In this document: positions 1 to 10,294 of the stretch, in pieces | Numbering within the stretch: position 1 is the first letter of the stretch | Layout: every line of letters begins with the position of its first letter | From: Bipolaris cookei | Taxonomy: Eukaryota; Ascomycota; Dothideomycetes; Pleosporales; Pleosporaceae | Direction of reading: 5' to 3' | DNA: 64,000 bases | NCBI GenBank assembly: GCA_002286855.1 | Contig: NRSV01000029.1 | Coordinates: 832-64,831, forward strand | Notes under the pieces: generated by a model | Told to the model about the DNA's origin: nothing | The model's database searches: none | What the model saw: the letters and a program-made list of their open reading frames with translations, nothing else | Translations under genes and position numbers: made by a program

Positions 1-124
1 GTAGTGCTGGATTACTGGCGTATGAAAATCAGTATGATAACTGGCATGGTTGAGTAGTTATTTAATAATATATCTGGGTTGTACGAAAAAATATCGTTGG
101 GACGGTAATATCGTTGGGAGCGTC

Positions 125-179
125 GGCACTCGCCTGCGGCGAGTGTCAGCGCAGCTGACTTAGCTTAATAAGCTAAGCC
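125..179. repeat. Three abutting hairpins (cloverleaf-like)
   Basis: Three perfect stem-loops follow each other with no spacer, each with a 3-nt loop. Hairpin 1 pairs 127-134 with 138-145 (loop tgc). Hairpin 2 pairs 145-150 with 154-159 (loop gca). Hairpin 3 pairs 159-166 with 170-177 (loop aat). Bases 145 and 159 are each claimed by two stems. Flanking GGC (125-127) and GCC (177-179) can close the three arms into a cloverleaf. The pairing is read directly from the sequence; the function is unknown. It lies at the edge of the transposon nest, so it may be a terminus or structured UTR of an unrecognised element. Confidence 0.85.
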
Positions 180-204
180 TTGGCACGGATATCATAGTAA
201 ACAC

Positions 205-774
205 TGTCAAAGTGTAGGGTGCTGCTTGTTCCACTATCGACTCAGAGGTAGAGGTCTCTGCCTTCTACTTGTCCGTAGTAGACTCAGAGCCAGCTTGATC
301 GAGAGATTCTAGAGAGAGAAGATATGTGCTAGGGAAGAAACACTAATTGATTGATCGTTGGTGTTGTAGATAAGCTACTCAGCTATTCCACGACAGAATC
401 CGGATGCGCAGTCCACACCCGGACTCTGCGATCAATCAAGTCTATAGTCGATCTATCAAGACTATAATCGATCAATAGACATCTATCTATGACGCTATAG
501 ATTACGCAAGCTACTACTCGATAGACTCTTCTAGAATCTATTCTAGCTAATATATATAGTAGTGGGATAGCAAGTAGATAGAAGACAGAGCACTTCACAC
601 AAGATCAATTCACACTACCAACGATCAATCAATTAGTGTTTCTTCCCTAGCACATATCTTCTCTCTCTAGAATCTCTCAATCAAGCTGGCTCTGAGTCTA
701 CTACGGACAAGTAGAAGGCAGAGACCTCTACCTCTGAGTCGATAGTAGAACAAGCAGCACCCTACACTTTGACA
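205..774. repeat. Large inverted repeat, 158-bp arms
   Basis: Bases 205-362 are the reverse complement of 617-774 with two mismatches, at 232 and 300, both C in the left arm against T in the right-arm equivalent. A 254-bp spacer separates them. A 23-bp block (363-385) directly inside the left arm also recurs inverted at 775-797, directly outside the right arm, so this is not a simple fold-back duplication. No coding frame in the arms or spacer resembles a known protein. It may be the two ends of a small non-autonomous element or a rearranged LINE fragment. A read-through transcript would form a long hairpin. Confidence 0.85.
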
Positions 775-789
775 TAGCTGAGTAGCTTA

Positions 790-1193
790 TCTACAACAGA
801 AAGAAACCAGCTCAAAAAGACTCTCAACCAAAAAGTACTCAAACTCCCACTATTACTCCATACCACGAGCGGTATAGAAGCCACCTTGGCTTTTATTACT
901 AGCACAAGGATAGGAACAAGAAAGTGGCCCTGTGAGAGGCTGCGCAAAGGTTGCCGATGCCTGGTAACAAGATTGTATTCGATAGAGAACTGAGCTTCTG
1001 AGCTACGTAGCTATCTATATACAGTGCTAGCTGCCCCTGCACAATCGAGTCGATAAGACCTAGTCGCTCCGGTTGTCGGTCAGAGCGCACCGAGTCTCGC
1101 CGAGACTCGGAGCTCTAGGTGGCATCCGGATTTTAGGAGCAGGCCGAGATTCCATCGAGGTACAACACACCAACTAGGCTCTAGCCTATCACA
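790..1193 (+). mobile_element. LINE-type retrotransposon 3' end, copy 1
   Basis: From 790 a frame runs on the plus strand through the C terminus typical of fungal LINE polyproteins, including TRKW shortly before the stop, and ends at the same stop codon context as copy 2. Bases 931-1193 are identical to 1976-2238 apart from one base. The 3' UTR ends at the same ctatcaca sequence as copy 2, which marks the element's 3' terminus. Everything upstream of 790 is missing and is replaced by the inverted-repeat structure. No target-site duplication was recognised. Confidence 0.7.
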
Positions 1194-1375
1194 CCCCTAA
1201 GAGAGCTCGCTGGAAGGCAGCCTAGCTGCCCTACATCTCTCCCTGTTACCAAACTGCTCTTTAGCACTAGGCATCTAGAGAGCTAGTAATAGCTTAGCTA
1301 GATACAGGCCGAAGCACCATAGTCACGCAATACAGCACAACGTACCAAATTGTAACTAGGTAGATAGAACGGCCT

Positions 1376-2038
1376 TTGGCCAAAGTCCTACATAGCCAAC
1401 GGCTGATACAGGACTATAATGGAATAATAATCTACAGGCTCCAGAGTCTATCAGACAAGCCCGGCCAGCAGTGGGTAATTCGGTGCCAAAAAGCAGCCAA
1501 AGCTATCCTTAACAGAAAAGCAAAGATCTTCTTGAAATGGGCGCCCGGCCATACAGATATAGAAGGAAATGAAAAAGCAGATTCCTTAGCTAAGGAAGCC
1601 ACAAAACAAACACCAAAAAAATCACAAATAAGCCTAGCCTTCTTAGGCACTAAGATCAAACTCCTCCAACAAGCTAGCCAAGCAGAAGAGTGGAGAAAGT
1701 ACAGAGAAACTGCAAGAGAGAAGAAGACTAGCTACGGAGCTATCTTTAATCTCAAGCTCAAAAACCAACTAGCAATCCCTAGAGGCACGAAAAGAGAGAT
1801 TTCAAGCGCCTTCTATTCTCTTAAGATAGGACACGGATACTTTAACGCCTACCTAAAGAGAGTTAAAAGAAGTAAAATAGATCACTGCCGCTGTGGAAGG
1901 CCACAAACAGCAGAGCATCTACTTCTATACTGCGGCTTCTACAGCGCAGAAAGAAGCCAGCTTAAAAAGACTCTATGTGAGAGGCTGCGCAAAGGTTGCC
2001 GATGCCTGGTAACAAGATTGTATTCGATAGAGAACTGA
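1376..2038 (+). pseudogene. RNase H/C-terminal fragment of LINE polyprotein
   Basis: The open frame encodes about 220 residues with no good ATG at its start. The RNase H signature GHTDIEGNEKADSLAKEA lies about 60 residues in, with a preceding KWAPGH. Near the end is a Cys-rich CRCGRPQTAEHLLLYC segment of the kind that follows RNase H in fungal Tad/I-type LINEs. The endonuclease and reverse transcriptase domains are absent. The C terminus lacks 35 residues that copy 1 retains. It cannot encode a functional retrotransposition protein. Confidence 0.75.
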
Positions 2039-2238
2039 GCTTCTGAGCTACGTAGCTATCTATATACAGTGCTAGCTGCCCCTGCACAATCGAGTCGATA
2101 AGACCTAGTCGCTCCGGTTGTCGGTCAGAGCGCACCGAGTCTCGGCGAGACTCGGAGCTCTAGGTGGCATCCGGATTTTAGGAGCAGGCCGAGATTCCAT
2201 CGAGGTACAACACACCAACTAGGCTCTAGCCTATCACA
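1376..2238 (+). mobile_element. LINE-type retrotransposon 3' end, copy 2
   Basis: This is a 5'-truncated LINE remnant. It holds the end of an RNase H domain (frame 1376-2038), a Cys/His-rich C-terminal segment and a 3' UTR of 200 bp ending at 2238. Relative to copy 1 it lacks 105 nt (35 codons) just before 1976, a clean in-frame loss. The 3' end abuts the pogo-like transposase directly, and LINE bases supply that gene's stop codon. The near identity of the two 3' ends means recent insertion or local duplication. Confidence 0.75.
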
Positions 2239-3433
2239 GTGGGGTACAAAGGCGTACGTCAAGACGATCAATGACTCTCTGCGCGTTAATAGGAACTAGC
2301 CCTGCTGCCTTAAAGGCTTTTTTGCAGTTATCGAACGTAAATACGTCGCGAAACGCGTCTCGAAAGGCTGGCAGGAAGCGTTCTTTATCAATATGCCAGA
2401 CGTGGTGGCGTGCCAAGTCTCGTACGCGTTGGGAGTACTTCTGCTTAAGAGGCGAAAAGCAGACAACGTCAAGCGGCTGAAGTATATGCGATGAATGAGC
2501 AGGCATACAAAGAGTAAGAATCTTCTGTTCAAGACAGTAGTCCTTAAATTCTTGGTTTAGGTGGCTCTCATGGCCGTCAAGAATAAGTAGCCTGTACGAC
2601 CCCACCTGACGCGTCTTTGTATGCTCGTCAAAGTGCTTTAACCACTCAAGACCAAGCGCGTTATTTGTCCAGCCGTTCTGTGATACTGAGAGCTTCCAAT
2701 CGTACGGTATATCTACTTCTTCGTACCAAGCAGAGATATGGACGCGTCCCTTGTAGATAATGAATGGCGGAGTAGCATACCCCGCAGCGCAGATGCTCTG
2801 AATAACTGTAACCCACTCACGATTGCCTGGCTGCGTCAAAGTAGGCCTCGTACGACGCTCTGCGCCTGTAACTACCTTCATTGAGCCAATCACGCCCATC
2901 TGAAAGCCAGTCTCGTCAAAGTTATGGATGTCGTCAGAATGTACTCCATACTTCTCAATTGTCTCTCGTACAAGCTCAAACCACGCGTTAATAACCTCTG
3001 GATCTTCCTGCTGTATTCTCTGGCGGTCCTTTGCTCGATTGAAAGCTGTTTTAAGCTCGTCCGAACGCGATACAAATCGCTCTGCCCAGTTCTTGCCTAA
3101 AGGTTGGCCATCTCGTACGCGCAGTAGTTTCTCTGCCATATCCGCTACCTCACACAGTCGGGGAGCAAATCCTCGTGAGTCTAGATCAAGAATATATCGT
3201 ACAATTGTTTGCTCTTCAATTATAGTTAGTTTGCGGCAGTTTGGAGATATCTGGGGTCGAAAAGTGATTTTGTTAAGCCGATCAGAAAGCCGCTGAAAAG
3301 GAACGTTGTAGACAGCAGCAGCGCGTCGAATGCTCTTAAACTGGCCCGTACGATAGGCCTGAATAGCAAGAGTAATTCTGCCTTCTCTCTGAGTTAATGT
3401 ATCTTTACGTAGTTGGGACATGTTACTTTGCAA
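2234..3433 (-). CDS. pogo/Fot1-like DDE transposase, C-terminally truncated
   Basis: The open frame has 399 codons. An N-terminal HTH/CENP-B-like region (about residues 15-140) is followed by a DDE_1 catalytic domain, with visible acidic residues in NFDETGF, LILDGHESH and LQPLDVVCFSPLK. Such enzymes act on terminal inverted repeats and insert at TA. Fot1-class proteins are usually over 500 residues, so the C-terminal tail is missing. The stop codon (2234-2236) lies inside the adjoining LINE 3' end. A Met four residues in, at about 3421, is an equally good start. The frame has no internal stops, unlike the Tc1/mariner copy at 20 kb, so the insertion may be young or have escaped RIP. Confidence 0.85.
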   Translation of the reverse strand: MQSNMSQLRKDTLTQREGRITLAIQAYRTGQFKSIRRAAAVYNVPFQRLSDRLNKITFRPQISPNCRKLTIIEEQTIVRYILDLDSRGFAPRLCEVADMAEKLLRVRDGQPLGKNWAERFVSRSDELKTAFNRAKDRQRIQQEDPEVINAWFELVRETIEKYGVHSDDIHNFDETGFQMGVIGSMKVVTGAERRTRPTLTQPGNREWVTVIQSICAAGYATPPFIIYKGRVHISAWYEEVDIPYDWKLSVSQNGWTNNALGLEWLKHFDEHTKTRQVGSYRLLILDGHESHLNQEFKDYCLEQKILTLCMPAHSSHILQPLDVVCFSPLKQKYSQRVRDLARHHVWHIDKERFLPAFRDAFRDVFTFDNCKKAFKAAGLVPINAQRVIDRLDVRLCTPL

Positions 3434-3459
3434 GTGATGTTCGCGATGCCAAGAAAAAG

Positions 3460-3493
3460 TGTCCGGCTCGGTGGTGTGTCCGGCTCGGTGGTG
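3460..3493. repeat. Two tandem 17-bp repeats upstream of transposase
   Basis: The unit tgtccggctcggtggtg occurs at 3460-3476 and again, unchanged, at 3477-3493, about 30 bp upstream of the transposase start. Subterminal repeats in pogo/Tc1 elements are often transposase-binding sites; that role here is inference. The matching 3' terminal repeat is missing because the other end of the element is truncated. Confidence 0.8.
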
Positions 3494-3635
3494 CTTTACG
3501 TTAGTTATATAGTCAGGCCTATATTATAGTAGACCTAGTCCAACCCAACCCTACCCTACCCAAGGTCTAGCCTACCCAACCTAACCCTACCCTTGGGTAG
3601 GAAGTACCCATTTGCCAGCCTAAGTAGAACAATAC

Positions 3636-3944
3636 TATATTATACTTGTACTCAGAACTTAAGTTGAACACATCGAGCCATAAGGACTCAATACCTATGC
3701 TATATAATAAGTGAATGTCCTATGTTTCATATTGTCCCATATTTCCTATGTTGTCTCATGTGTAGGACATCGTGGGATCCCGTGGGATACACGTGACATG
3801 TCTTATGGTGGCGTTCCGCCAAGACCGTGGGACGCGGGGCGCTCATGCATCATGGGTCTTGTATGCCTTCGTTCTTTGACATGGACTCCTTCCTTCCTTC
3901 TTTTCCATATCTTTGCGCTGTCCTCTCTCTTCAGGTTCGTAACA
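3636..3944 (-). mobile_element. Decayed LTR, same family as 18830-19252
   Basis: Read on the minus strand, the element starts at 3944 with TGTTACGAACCTGAAG, the same start as the solo LTR at 18830. It later shares a block around GGCTCGATGTGTTCAACTTA and the following GAGTACAAG before homology stops near 3636. The central part has diverged. The expected TAACA end is missing, so this is a truncated relative. Open frames on either strand here are fortuitous. Confidence 0.65.
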
Positions 3945-4584
3945 CAACGTAAGCCCTCTTAAATTATAAGATCTAGGCCCACACCCCTAGCATAACTTTT
4001 TCAAACTATTTTTCTACTCTAGCCCTCTAATGTCTAGGGCGACCCTTATAGTAATAAGTAAATGGGGGTAGTTGCCAAAAACATCCTAAGACGGCGTTGA
4101 TGAAACGATCGATAGGACAGCCAACACAGCAGAGATCCTGGTTGGAGCCTGTCGACATAGAAGGGGAATAAGTTATTAACGCTAAGTGTGAGCGACATTT
4201 CGAAAAATTTGAAGATCGAAGGTGCCGAAGCTCCGAACTGCCAACCTGTCTCGCGACATGGTGTATCTCTCCACTTAGGGACCCACTTTAGTGTTTAATC
4301 CGAGCTTCTTTCATGTCTACGCTGTTGAGAATGCTAGTCGCATGTGCATCTATTTACAAAACATGTTCATAGAGCGAATGTTCAAGCACGTGAATCTCTA
4401 AAGAAAGACGTTGTTGGATCTATACCGCTAACAATATATAAATCCGTAATATGCTCAAACAACAAATCTAAACGCCAGCGCAACGTAGCATATCAAAACA
4501 ACAAGACTAGGGCCAAACCAGGGTATATATACACCTGAAATGATTGCGTAAACCTCTCAACCACAGAAATAAAAAGCTCTCTCT
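3945..4584. other. Intergenic, no gene seen
   Basis: AT-rich spacer between the decayed LTR and the 3' end of the carrier gene. Open frames are short and look random. Bases 4540-4584 are probably the carrier's 3' UTR. Confidence 0.5.
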
Positions 4585-5731
4585 CTACTTGACGAGCACA
4601 GGAGCTGCCTGACCCGCCTTCTCGGCAGCCAAATTTGCCAGTTTCTGCAGCTTCTGGGCGCGCACCTGTCTAAAGTAGCGGAAAATCAGAATAAAAGAAA
4701 GCTCGATGCGCTCCTTGGTCATCATGAGGAAACCTTGGACGAGCAGACCCTTGAGGATCTGGGGCCCGATGCCCTTGAATAGCGCCATGGCGCCTTCGTG
4801 CTGGATAATGTATTGCATGACTTCTGTGAAGGACTTGAAAGGCTTGCCGTTCCTCGATGGCGGTGGTTTCGACTGCAGGCCGACTTTTGCGACAATAAGG
4901 GGTTGTGTCGCGATTGTTGCGAGCATCTTGGAAAGCGAGCCGAGGACTGTTGTGTATTAGTCTTTTTCGTCTAGACTACGCAGGCGCAAAGACGCGAGGA
5001 TCAGGATAACTTACGAAAGGCCTCCATGGGCTTCAAGGTCTTCTTTCCTGGGTACAGGACCTCGCGCAGCCGTTGATAGGCACCATATGTGATGGAGGGG
5101 TTGATGACTAGCACCAAACTCGCCCTCAATCCTCGCCAGAGACCGGTCCAACCATCTTCACCGTTGACTACGTCCATGGCGGTGGCAATCATACCCTTGC
5201 GTTCTGCCTTGCTCATGGTCTGCTGTCTCGTTGTTACTACCGCAACGGGGATAGTAAACAGCTGGGCGAGGGCGCCGGCAACGGCTCCTAGCGAAAGCTC
5301 GACAGCAGTACCGGGTGGCGTTTTCAGTGCCCGGTTGGACATGTAGAGAGTGCGGACAATCGTGTACCAGTAAAAGTAGGCAAAGTTGGTGGAGGCTACG
5401 CCGAGCAGCGCACCTCCCATGCCGGCGTACAGACCAGACAAACCCTCTTGGGCAAATACTTTTCGCAGCGCATCGAGTGCACTATCGTAATGCTCGTCAT
5501 CAGCAGGATTGATGGCATCTGCAGTCGGAGAGCGCTTGACCTGGACTTGTAACCGCGTCTTGATCCTGGGGAATGCGTTAGCGCGTGCCTCGAGACAGCA
5601 AGAGGGCACGTTGGCAGAGATACGCACAAATCCAATGGGTAGACAAGAGTGTTTGCAATGACTGCACCAGCAGCGCCGGCAACAGCATTGCCCCATGGTG
5701 GTAGGGTCTCTACTTTGGACTGTCCACCCAT
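4585..5731 (-). CDS. Mitochondrial-carrier family protein, peroxisomal PMP47/ANT1 type
   Basis: Three exons (5731-5628, 5565-5015, 4946-4585) give 338 residues, close to the usual 300-340 for the family. Three carrier repeats are visible: YPLDLIKTRLQ in repeat 1 (split by intron 1 inside the PxDxxK/R motif), IPVAVVTTRQQ in repeat 2 and a TQPLIVAK motif in repeat 3. The opening WGNAVAGAAGAVIANT is the usual first helix. The protein most resembles peroxisomal adenine-nucleotide carriers, which bring ATP into peroxisomes for fatty-acid activation; this substrate is inferred from overall resemblance. Intron 1 has a GTGCGT donor, and intron 2 has a canonical GTAAGT. The gene diverges from the calpain gene to the right. 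Confidence 0.8.
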
Positions 5732-6397
5732 GGTAGCGGTTGTGGGAAGCGGTTATCGGAGTCGGCTCGAGCACTGCGCTGACAGACAGAGGACACAATC
5801 GGCTATGGGGAGTGGTGGTATTGTTGTTGAAGTATAGTTGCAGCTATCTCATGGTAGAGCAGCCAAGTAAAGACTCAAGATGGCAGCATCGGAGGTGTAG
5901 AAAAAGTGGGCAGGGGACGATTGTGACGCTCCGCAACGTGATAGCGCGGTCGCAGGCATGGCTGACCTCTCCCGAGGTCCCAGAGGCCGAGGTTCAGTCT
6001 CGGGCCCATGTATGACGACACACTAGAGGCATCCTCAGCGTAACCTCTTATTGGTTCTGCAGTTGATAAGTCCAGACGGCATGACTAGAAAAGTGCAGAA
6101 AATTTAAATCGCTTCAGAGGTTGAAAAAGAGGAGAAAATATATCTTCTCCTGCCTGCCGCCAATTGTTCGTGTCTGGCTCACATGGCAGTCGCGACTTTG
6201 TTCGGGCAGGAGCGTGCGTCGCGCTAAACCTTGCAACTCTCCGGGCAACAACACCACAATACCATCACCGTTTCTGGCTTACCTTTGACCTCAACCCCCG
6301 GTAGCTTTATCGACATGACCCACCACAGATAGTCTCGTATTCTCCGTGCCGTATTAGTCAAACTCCTGCTCCGTGGCTCCGTTTTGTGCTTTTCATC
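5732..6397. promoter_or_regulatory. Divergent promoter region, carrier and calpain
   Basis: The 666 bp separate two outward-facing start codons and must hold both promoters. A CCAAT box in reverse orientation (attgg) lies near 6050. The stretch just before the calpain start is pyrimidine-rich, as is common for fungal leaders. No TATA box stands out and no other gene is seen. Confidence 0.5.
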
Positions 6398-9300
6398 ATG
6401 GCAGACCGGGCCACTCAGCTCGAGGCTTGCAAAGCTGCTGCAAGCGTATGTGATATCGCAGCCAGCCCTCCCACTATAACAGTAACCCTTGAACGGCGCC
6501 GCTTACTGATGTGCGGCTCTCTAGAACTACCGCTCTCAACTGGATACGGCTGCTACCAAAGATGAGGCTCTCACTTTGGCCATTAGCGCAGCTGAGAATC
6601 TCATGAAAGCGCTCAAGTTGTCGTCAAACCAAGATGAGAGGAAGCTGCTCAAAGCACAGTGTGGCGAAATCATGAATATTGCCGACTGCATCAAGAAAAC
6701 TGGAACGTGGACACAATCTGCAAGGCCACAGTCAAATGACTCCAAAACCCACCACATTGGCCAGTGGGCCACGCAAGTCGCAGTATCAGCAGATTCATCA
6801 TCAACGTTCCAGGATACTACTGCAAAGTTAAGCTCTTCTCGTCATGGTCTTTCCTCTGCCTCGACGCCTGATGTGTCGTACCAAAATAGCCCCAATACCA
6901 AACCTAGTAACGCCTTTGATGTTGACAGTGCATCTAACCCAAGCCTAAAGTCGTCCTCACAACCCTATCCTGCCAGCACACTTTCTCACTCAACATTACC
7001 CAATGTGAGCGAATCTGCTTCCTCGCGAGCGGCAGCTTCCCACCCCCAGATATATAGGTTGCGCGAGCCGGTGTCAAGTAGGCAGCTCTCTAAGAGAGAG
7101 GAAATCATCTTGCTGAAGGCCTCCATGGTCAATGGCTTCAAATTCCCGCCCTGGACCAAGGAGCCATCTGTGGATGAGTTCGCTTCACATAATGGAGACG
7201 GCAACTTCATCGACATGGGCGATCTCAGTCTTTCTCCATATCAACAACAATTCTTTCTGGACTGGCTGCGGGCGAAAGAGGCTGTACCACCGCCTTCACT
7301 ATCCTCCGATAGTACAGAGAGCGTCGGTCCGTTAATGTCCAGTTCGAAACCTCTGGATCTCGTACAGGATGCGGCTTCAGATTGTTCGGTGGTCACAAGT
7401 CTATGTGCTGGTATTGCTCGCTCGGAGCGTGGGCATGAACAGGTCCGTTTTCTAGACCCAGGGCAGGTTTGGTATTAACCATTACAGATACTCACTAACA
7501 AGTTATATCCGTTTGATAAACAGCGTGGAAAACCAGTGCCCTCTTCGAATGGTAAATATGTTGTCCGACTCAATTTCAACGGTTGCTGGAGGAAAGTTGT
7601 CATCGACGACCGACTGCCTGTTTCAAAAACTCACCGGGTACTCCACGTCATCGACCGCCGCAACCCAGCCTTGTTATGGCCAGCATTACTCGAGAAGGCC
7701 TATCTCAAAGTCCGCGGCGGTTATGACTTCCCTGGCAGCAACTCATGTGGTGACCTATGGGCAATGACTGGCTGGATCCCGGAACAGGTCTTCCTACAAG
7801 AGTATGCTACATATATTCTTAGACTTGCTGAGGCACGCTAATTGATCTGCAGGACGGACACAGTCCCTGACCAGTTATGGAAGCGCATCTACAACGCTTT
7901 CATGTATGGAGACGTTTTGGTCACTGCAGGCACAGGCAAGATGTCAACTAAACAAGAGCGTGAATTTGGACTCGAGAGCCAACACAGCTATGTCATACTC
8001 GATATGAAGGAGACAGACCACGACCGGCTGTTGCTTATCAAGAATCCATGGATTGAAGGCAAGGGTTGGCGAGGACCTCGTCCATCTGCCGTAGCTGCCA
8101 TGGATAACTCTACTGCTGGAGAGCCCAATACCAGTGTAGAGGTTTATCACAGGGACAGCGTTCCGACACAAGATCGACCTCATCCAACAACGTTCTGGAT
8201 AGGGCTTGAGCAGGTCATACAGCATTTTGAGAGTCTATATCTCAACTGGAATCCCGGACTTTTCCGTTATCGTCAAGATATCCATTTCGAATGGGACATC
8301 AACGCGTCGACACCAGCTGGGTGCATAGTCAACAATCCACAGTTTGCCTTTACATCTAAAGATGCCGGGCCCGTCTGGCTTCTTTTGAGCCGCCATCTCC
8401 AGGATGGACAAGAAACCACAAAGGAAGAGTCAGACGTATTCAATGATGGCAGCGTTCGCCACGACACTCAATTTGGCGGTAGCGGAGAAGCACCAAAGGG
8501 TTACATGAGCATCTATATTTGTACTGGACATGGAGAGCGGATTTACATTAAGGACACATACCTAGAATCGAGCGACTACGTGACGACGCCTCAATGTCTG
8601 CTCCGCAGCGACATGGATGCCAACACGACATACACGGTAGTGGTTGACCAGGACGACTTGCCCCGGTCAAAGTACACATTTTCCCTGTCAGCATTTGCCA
8701 ATACGCCCATGACACTTGAGCCAGCGACACAACGACTTCCGTTGCAAGAGATTCAAACTGGAGCTTGGACAAGACAGACGGCAGGGGGCAGAACAGACTC
8801 GTCCAACTACTTTGACAATCCTCAATATTCACTCCATGTGCGGGAACGCGGCTCGCTAGCGATTCTACTGACGAGTACAAATCACGAACATCCCTTACAC
8901 GTCAAGCTTGCGTTTGGTCACGGGAAGAGGCTGTATCGACTACAAAGCCGGGATGTGCTTGCAGACTCGGGCAACCACCGCAGTGGATGTGTTTTGGCCG
9001 AAATCAGGGATGTTCAGCCGGGATACTATACCGTCATCTGTTCACTATTTGAAGCGGGACTGACTGGGGACTATACACTGCGGGTCGACAGCAGCAGTCA
9101 GGTAGGGTTGACGCCGATAGCGCGGGACGGAGCAGGGCTGCTCTCGATGAAGCTTGCTCCAGCGTGTTTTGGTGCATATGTACACAAGGTGGCTGCACCA
9201 CTTCGTCTGCATCGGTTGGCATCATATACAATCATTGCGCGGTTCTTGAAGGCAACAAGCTCTCGGGCAATGGATCTGGGCAAGCTAGTGCGCAGCCCGC

Positions 9301-9563
9301 TGCGGCTGAGCGTTGAACTGGGACGGGGTCCAGAGCGCAGAATCATCATTGCTAGCGAGCAGGGGGAGTATGCAGACTCAGCCACGGTTCGGTCCGAGAG
9401 CGTCGACATTGACCCGATGGACTGTAGGCAGGGGGATGTGTGGCTTGTATTGGACAGGTTATCGGGCCCTAGTGGACCGGTGGAGGAGTGGTACGACGTG
9501 GAGATGTATGTCAACACTCCCAAGGCGTGTGAAATTGGGGTTTGGCGAGACTGGGATGACTGA
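6398..9563 (+). CDS. palB: Calpain-like cysteine protease PalB/Rim13
   Basis: Four exons (6398-6445, 6525-7442, 7488-7801, 7853-9563) give 996 residues. The domains in order are an N-terminal MIT domain (about 1-75), a Ser-rich linker, a calpain protease core (about 280-520) and C-terminal beta-sandwich domains. The catalytic triad is visible as Cys303 in ASDCSVV, His471 in ESQHSYV and Asn491 in IKNPW. In the fungal Pal/Rim alkaline-pH pathway this protease is recruited to ESCRT-III complexes through its MIT domain and is needed for PacC/Rim101 processing. The first exon encodes only 16 residues and was set by phase and MIT continuity. All key residues are present, so the gene looks functional. 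The symbol rests on domain order and motif resemblance. Confidence 0.93.
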
Positions 9564-10294
9564 TGACTTTTGCGAGGACGCTTGGTGCTAGTGGATGGAT
9601 GACCATCTGCATTGCCGATCTCTTTGGTCAGACATTAGCCCCATGTGGGCAGGTTAGAGCGTCAGGATACGTTATCACTTGAAGAGTAGCGGATATGGGT
9701 GGGAAACGTGTGTGGCGGGCTCTCACACGCCTCATGGAACTCCGAAGACGCCACAGTACGCTGAAACATGGTAGGCGGCGGTGAACGGCGAGTGTAGATC
9801 CAATCAAGGGGTGCACGATCTGACAGTGCGTGACCCTATTGCATGTTTCGTCTTGCCGCAGACCGCATGACGGACGATAACGGCGCGCCAAGCGCTGCAA
9901 AGCGGACCGGCAACCGTGTGACCAAAGCGCTTGTTCAGGCCATGTATGCGAGCATGATGGTGTTGGTGTGTGTTGTACTATGTGCGTTTGTATACGCACG
10001 AATGTGTAGAGAGTGTATGAGGGTGCAAGCGTAGTGTACCAGGGCGAGTGGCGTCTTCTCCACGGGTGGCTAGGCCCCTACCCCGCTGCAGCAAGGTTCA
10101 AGGCTATCGGCTGCGCTACGTCAGTCAGTTCCTCCGCGCGCGCGCTAACACTAAGAACATTGCAAAAGCGCACCGCCTCAACACCAAACCCCCAACCACA
10201 TCCCGACCCTTCTCCGCAATACAGCTCTGGCCTCTATCACCACCCGACATCACTCATCTTGAAGACAGCATATACATACATACGCCAAACTGCC
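9564..10294. other. Intergenic region before the OSBP gene
   Basis: Holds the 3' flank of the calpain gene and the promoter and leader of the oxysterol-binding protein gene. Bases 10190-10290 are C/A-rich like a fungal 5' UTR. An open frame from 10013 runs into exon 1 but begins upstream of the conserved start and looks like leader sequence. No separate gene was recognised. Confidence 0.5.

Noticed and set aside
3538..3605. Interstitial telomere-like CCCTA-rich tract
   Set aside because: The runs are irregular (taccc, caaccc, taaccc) and never form consecutive CCCTAA units; it looks like simple low-complexity sequence.
10013..10294. Upstream in-frame extension of the oxysterol-binding protein
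   Set aside because: The added residues are leader-like and poorly structured; the Met at 10295 begins the plausible protein.
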